A stretch of 64,000 nucleotides of DNA from Meishania litoralis. GTDB lineage: Bacteria > Bacteroidota > Bacteroidia > Flavobacteriales > Flavobacteriaceae. Location: positions 434,001-498,000 of the forward strand of contig NZ_JBHFPV010000001.1 of the NCBI RefSeq assembly GCF_042611095.1, read 5' to 3'. Position numbers and translations under genes: made by a program. Within the stretch, counting starts at the first letter, position 1; each line of letters starts with the position of its first letter. Positions 60,463 to 64,000 of the stretch are shown in pieces. The notes below the pieces were generated by a model. The model ran no database searches and had not been told where the DNA came from. It worked only from the letters and a program-made list of their open reading frames with translations.

Positions 60463-62478
60463 ATGAATCCACTACTTGCCCCGTTCGACACCGCACCTTT
60501 TTCAAACATAAAAAATGAACATTTTAAACCCGCGTTTCTTCAGGCCATGGAAGATGCCCGCGCCGAAATCGATGCCATAACAGACAATCCCGAGGCTCCT
60601 ACGTTCGAAAATACGGTAGAGGCCTTGGAGTTTTCAGGTCAACAATTGGATCGAATATCAAGTATATTCTTTAATCTGAATTCTGCCGAAACCAATGAAG
60701 AAATACAGAAAATTGCACAAGAGGTCTCGCCCCTGCTTTCAGAATTCAGTAACGATATAACCCTGAACGAAAAATTGTTCGGCAAGATAAAAACCGTTTA
60801 TGGGCAAAAGAAGAATCTTCACCTGTCTACAGAACAACTTACACTTTTGGATAAAAAGTACAAAAGCTTTAGTCGCAACGGTGCGAACCTGTCGGAAGGG
60901 AAAAAGAAACGTCTGCGGCAGATCGACGCGGAGCTCTCAAAACTTAAACTGAAGTTCGGCGAGAACGTTCTCGCCGAGAACAACAAATATGAAATGCACC
61001 TGACGGAAGAAGTTGACTTGCACGGGCTGCCGGAAGGTGCAAAAGAAGCGGCCGCACAATTGGCCAAATCAAAAGGAAAAAAAGGTTGGCTGATCACATT
61101 GGATTACCCGAGTTACATACCCTTTATGAAATATGCCAAGAATCGACAACTTCGAAAAGAACTATCCTTGGCCTTCGGAAGCAAGGGCTTTCACGGAGAT
61201 GATCTCGACAATCAAGAAAATGTTCTAAAAATTGTCAACCTGCGCCATGAGCGGGCCAATCTTTTAGGGTATAAGACCCATGCCCATTTTGTCTTGGAAG
61301 AACGCATGGCCGAAACGCCCGAAAAAGTATATTCGTTTTTGAACGACCTGCTAGAAAAGGCAAAACCTGCCGCCGAACGTGAGTTTGCACAACTATCGGC
61401 TTATGCCAAAAAACTTGATGGCCTTGAAAAACTTGAAAAATGGGACGGCAGCTATTATTCAGAAAAACTCAAGCAGCAATTGTTCAACCTTGACGACGAA
61501 TTGTTAAAACCCTATTTCAAGCTGGAAAACGTAATCGATGGCGTTTTCAAAGTGGCCGAAAAATTGTTCGGGCTGCAATTCGAGGAAGTCCATGATGTTG
61601 AAAAATATCACGAAGAGGTCAAAACCTTCAGGGTCTATGATACAAATAAAAACTTCATTTCGCTGTTCTATGCCGATTTCCATCCCCGAAAAGGGAAAAG
61701 GGGCGGTGCCTGGATGACCTCCTTTAAACCACAGTACAAAAAAGATGGTGAAAATGTGCGCCCGCATATCTCGAACGTCTGCAATTTTACGCCATCTACC
61801 GAAACAAGACCCTCGCTTTTGACATTCAATGAAGTTACGACCTTGTTCCATGAGTTCGGGCACGGACTGCACGGTATGTTGGCCGATACCACCTACCCTA
61901 GCCTTTCGGGAACCTCGGTCTATTGGGACTTTGTGGAACTGCCAAGCCAAGTTATGGAAAACTGGTGCTACGAAAAAGAAGCCCTTGAGCTTTTCGCGAA
62001 GCATTATGAGACCGGGGAATCCATTCCAATGAAATTGGTACAAAAAATCAAGGAATCGGCCACCTTTCAAGAGGGTATGGCGACCCTTCGCCAACTGAGT
62101 TTCGGATTGCTCGACATGTCTTGGCACGCGGCCGATCCGTCGCAAATAAGGGATGTCAAAAGATATGAGACAAAAGCCTTTGAAGGCACCCAATTATATC
62201 CCGACACTCCTGAAACCTGTATGAGCACAGCTTTCGCGCATATATTTCAAGGTGGTTATTCCTCGGGCTATTATAGCTACAAATGGGCCGAGGTACTTGA
62301 TGCCGATGCCTTCGCCTATTTTAAGGAAACGGGAATTTTCAACAAAGAAATTGCTTCCAAGTTCAAAGAACACGTGCTTTCAAAAGGGGGCACTGAAAAA
62401 CCAATGGTACTTTATAAACGTTTTCGTGGCAAGGAACCTCAGGTCGAGGCCCTTTTAAAACGGGCAGGATTGATCTAG
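60463..62478 (+). CDS. dcp: M3-family zinc metallopeptidase (oligopeptidase/peptidyl-dipeptidase)
   Basis: M3 peptidases cut short peptides in the cytoplasm or periplasm. The 671-residue protein starts MNPLLAPFDTAPFSNIKNEH with no signal peptide, so it is probably cytosolic. The zinc motif H463-E-F-G-H467 stands in TTLFHEFGHGLHGML, and a downstream Glu lies in the usual helix. GGAWMTSFKPQY and GYSSGYYSYKWAEVLDAD are further family blocks. The exact subfamily name (Dcp or PrlC/OpdA) is uncertain. Confidence 0.93.
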   Translation: MNPLLAPFDTAPFSNIKNEHFKPAFLQAMEDARAEIDAITDNPEAPTFENTVEALEFSGQQLDRISSIFFNLNSAETNEEIQKIAQEVSPLLSEFSNDITLNEKLFGKIKTVYGQKKNLHLSTEQLTLLDKKYKSFSRNGANLSEGKKKRLRQIDAELSKLKLKFGENVLAENNKYEMHLTEEVDLHGLPEGAKEAAAQLAKSKGKKGWLITLDYPSYIPFMKYAKNRQLRKELSLAFGSKGFHGDDLDNQENVLKIVNLRHERANLLGYKTHAHFVLEERMAETPEKVYSFLNDLLEKAKPAAEREFAQLSAYAKKLDGLEKLEKWDGSYYSEKLKQQLFNLDDELLKPYFKLENVIDGVFKVAEKLFGLQFEEVHDVEKYHEEVKTFRVYDTNKNFISLFYADFHPRKGKRGGAWMTSFKPQYKKDGENVRPHISNVCNFTPSTETRPSLLTFNEVTTLFHEFGHGLHGMLADTTYPSLSGTSVYWDFVELPSQVMENWCYEKEALELFAKHYETGESIPMKLVQKIKESATFQEGMATLRQLSFGLLDMSWHAADPSQIRDVKRYETKAFEGTQLYPDTPETCMSTAFAHIFQGGYSSGYYSYKWAEVLDADAFAYFKETGIFNKEIASKFKEHVLSKGGTEKPMVLYKRFRGKEPQVEALLKRAGLI

Positions 62479-62528
62479 GAGTATTTTGTGATTTAAGTTT
62501 TGGATTGCGTCATTTTTTTTTGAATTAG

Positions 62529-62645
62529 GGCAACTTCAAACTGCCATCAGGCTGTATATTCGTATTACATAAGTAGGCAAGGAAATGACAACGTTTCCTT
62601 TGTATAAGATTAAGGGGGCGTGGGGACGCCCTCTTTATTTTTGTA
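62529..62645 (+). ncRNA. Possible small structured RNA with its own terminator
   Basis: The 253-base gap after dcp contains, in order, CTGCC...GGCA pairing (about 62541-62579), a hairpin AAGGAAA (62579-62585) with TTTCCTT (62594-62600), and the strong terminator at 62612-62645. The segment lies about 50-165 bases after the dcp stop, has no open frame, and could be an independent transcript or the 3' end of the dcp mRNA. No known RNA family was recognised. Confidence 0.35.
62612..62645 (+). terminator. Strong intrinsic terminator
   Basis: Ten paired positions (AAGGGGGCGT at 62612-62621 with ACGCCCTCTT at 62626-62635, one G-U pair) enclose a 4-base loop and are followed by TATTTTTGT. It lies before the deoxyribonucleotidase gene, 134 bases after the dcp stop. 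Confidence 0.9.
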
Positions 62646-62731
62646 ATTGCAATGTAGAGTAATCGCTAAAAAAATCCCCGATCATTTCCCATTTACAAGC
62701 TTTATCCTTTTCTTCACAAAAATTTTATACC

Positions 62732-63253
62732 ATGACCATATTCATCGATATGGATGAAGTAATCGCCGACACATACAATGCACATATAGAAATCTATAAC
62801 CGTGAGTTCGGCGGCAACTTAACACCAGAGACCTGTTTGGGCTCAGAAGTATGGCAGAATGTAATCGAGAAGCACCAACAAAGTATTCGCGACCATGCTC
62901 GTACCCGTGGATTTTTTCGGGCCCTAAGACCAATTATGGATAGCCAAAAGATTCTGAAACAATTAGCGGGCAAGCATGAGGTATATATCGCTTCTGCCGC
63001 AACACAATTCCCGAATTCACTTGAAGAAAAATCCGAATGGCTTGACGAGCACTTTCCGTTTATTCCTTGGCAAAATCGGATTCTTTGCGGCGACAAGCAT
63101 ATTCTCAAAGGAGATGTACTGATCGATGATCGCGCCTATAATTTAGAAGGCTTTGACGGAAGATGCCTGCTTTTTACCTCTCCCCACAACATCCATACCA
63201 ACGGTTTTGAACGTGTCAATAACTGGCAGGAAGTGGCGGATAAATTGCTTTAA
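62732..63253 (+). CDS. 5'(3')-deoxyribonucleotidase-type HAD phosphatase
   Basis: The 173-residue protein starts MTIFIDMDEVIADTYNAHIE, giving the HAD nucleophile motif DMDEV. The middle has SAATQFPNSLEEKSEWLDEH, and the late acidic motif is LIDDRAYNLEGF. These fit the NT5C family of dNMP phosphatases that limit deoxynucleotide pools. A distinct small-molecule phosphatase is possible. Confidence 0.88.
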   Translation: MTIFIDMDEVIADTYNAHIEIYNREFGGNLTPETCLGSEVWQNVIEKHQQSIRDHARTRGFFRALRPIMDSQKILKQLAGKHEVYIASAATQFPNSLEEKSEWLDEHFPFIPWQNRILCGDKHILKGDVLIDDRAYNLEGFDGRCLLFTSPHNIHTNGFERVNNWQEVADKLL

Positions 63254-63304
63254 AAAACTTGTCTTAAAAATAATATTGTGATGGTCGAGGTAAGAACTTT
63301 GGGC

Positions 63305-63715
63305 TTACGCGATACCTTTTAACGCTATTTTGGGGTTTATTCTTTTTAAGTGATCTATAAAAGCAATCTTGTCTTTTGGGGAAACCAAAACAATTTTGGA
63401 TCGGTCATAAAAAATCTCAAGACGATCAAGCGATGCGGCCGGTGCGCTTATGGGGTTATTGGTTGCCGTTATACAGTTGATCGTTCTGATATCGATTCGT
63501 TTATGGAGAATAAAGCCGCTTTTTATTTCGAGCGTATTACCGTTTACGGTATAATAGGTATTTAAAAAAAGGTGGGCCGTAAAGGCAAGTACAACTAAAT
63601 TTACGAATGCTCCTGACCAAACGCTTTGGTAAATCATGAAAAGCGTCATTCCACCAAGTATTCCAAAAACGAAAATGGCCAGCCCTATACCTATTTTCGA
63701 CCTATATTTGGTCAT
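63305..63715 (-). CDS. Small membrane protein with a PH-like domain
   Basis: From ATG at 63715 the product is 136 residues. There are two transmembrane helices (about 7-30 and 36-55; FVNLVVLAFTAHLFL in the second) followed by a bacterial PH-like domain with YTVNGNTLEIKSGFILHKRI and a C-terminal SPKDKIAFIDHLKRINP. The frame extends 13 codons upstream, but the shorter start fits the first helix. Role unknown. It follows the rhodanese gene on the same strand. Confidence 0.75.
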   Translation of the reverse strand: MTKYRSKIGIGLAIFVFGILGGMTLFMIYQSVWSGAFVNLVVLAFTAHLFLNTYYTVNGNTLEIKSGFILHKRIDIRTINCITATNNPISAPAASLDRLEIFYDRSKIVLVSPKDKIAFIDHLKRINPKIALKGIA

Positions 63716-63729
63716 AGAACCATTCACTG

Positions 63730-64000
63730 TTAATCGGGAGTGGCCTCCTTCCAAGCATCATAGCCGCCCTCTAAGTTGATTACTTTGGTATAGCCTAGGG
63801 TTTTGAGCTTTTCCTGGGCCTTGGCACTTCGCCCCCCCATCTTACAATACACATAAATGGTTTCATCCTTGGCAATTTTTTTGAACTGCTGGGCAAAGGT
63901 CTCATCAAACCAGTCGATGTTCATTGCATTTTCCAAATGACCTGCATTATACTCCTCAGGTGTGCGAACATCTACCAATATCCCATTTTCTATATCATTC
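63730..64000 (-). CDS. Rhodanese-like sulfurtransferase domain protein (cut by window end)
   Basis: About 90 codons from the window end to TAA at 63730 show a single rhodanese domain: VDVRTPEEYNAGHLENAMNI, the active-site loop with Cys in YCKMGGRSAKAQE, and INLEGGYDAWKEATPD at the end. The start lies beyond the window. Single-domain rhodaneses transfer sulfur from persulfides; the partner is unknown. It lies 14 bases before the PH-like gene. Confidence 0.88.
   Translation of the reverse strand, partial: NDIENGILVDVRTPEEYNAGHLENAMNIDWFDETFAQQFKKIAKDETIYVYCKMGGRSAKAQEKLKTLGYTKVINLEGGYDAWKEATPD

Noticed and set aside
61504..62193. A 229-codon frame opposite the M3 peptidase
   Set aside because: It mirrors the conserved zinc-motif region of the peptidase on the other strand and has no family features.
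1..64000. tRNA, rRNA or tmRNA genes
   Set aside because: No cloverleaf with a CCA-type end or rRNA core sequence was recognised in any gap; gaps are short and AT-rich.

Overview
The window looks like chromosomal DNA from a flavobacterium (Bacteroidota, family Flavobacteriaceae), probably a marine relative of Maribacter, Zobellia or Muricauda; the genus is a guess. The evidence is a SusC/SusD outer-membrane pair, C-terminal-phenylalanine barrel proteins, DUF5723 and ASPIC/FG-GAP proteins, Bacteroidota-type promoter elements (a -7 box like TAnnTTTG), a hypoxanthine phosphoribosyltransferase-adenylate kinase fusion and little use of Shine-Dalgarno sequences.

Positions 1-21100 are almost entirely on the minus strand. 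Read in the direction of transcription they hold the str, S10, spc and alpha ribosomal operons joined together: rpsL-rpsG-fusA-rpsJ, then a 229-base gap with hairpins, then rplC to rplO, secY, infA, rpmJ, rpsM, rpsK, rpsD, rpoA and rplQ. An intrinsic terminator follows, then carA, eno with its own terminator, and a glycogen/starch synthase gene cut by the window edge. The genes adk and map, often found after secY, are missing there. Adenylate kinase is instead fused to a phosphoribosyltransferase near 57.4-58.5 kb.

Positions 21.5-33.2 kb (plus strand) form an outer-membrane and cell-surface locus. A SusC-type TonB-dependent transporter, a SusD-like lipoprotein and a third lipoprotein form one unit closed by a terminator. 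A second unit has an arylsulfotransferase-like lipoprotein, a large calcium-motif-rich FG-GAP/ASPIC lipoprotein and a secreted protein of unknown function. Housekeeping genes follow: rlmB, a rhomboid protease and rarA. A minus-strand gene string from 42.0 to 36.3 kb runs radC, a deacetylase-like protein with an eroded metal site, a YjjG-type HAD phosphatase, a lipoprotein, a DUF5723 protein and a secreted protein.

Positions 42-55.5 kb carry a PaiB-like flavoprotein, a tiny membrane protein, the peptidoglycan-recycling ligase Mpl, an SDR protein without the usual catalytic Tyr/Lys, and an AT-rich DUF3644 gene with an R-x4-H motif typical of HEPN ribonucleases. A 2036-residue alpha-2-macroglobulin, a Cys-motif/carboxypeptidase-regulatory membrane protein, a secreted transglutaminase-like protein and a DUF4136 lipoprotein follow. 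The DUF3644 gene is the best candidate for an acquired defence function.

Positions 55.5-64 kb hold obgE, a small membrane ORF, a clearly decayed GNAT acetyltransferase pseudogene, hpt-adk, purK-purE, an M3 peptidase, a structured intergenic segment that may encode a small RNA, a 5'(3')-deoxyribonucleotidase, a small membrane protein and a rhodanese cut by the window end. I saw no rRNA, tRNA, CRISPR array, insertion sequence or prophage. Reading-frame and motif statements come from direct reading; family names come from recognition and were not checked against a database.
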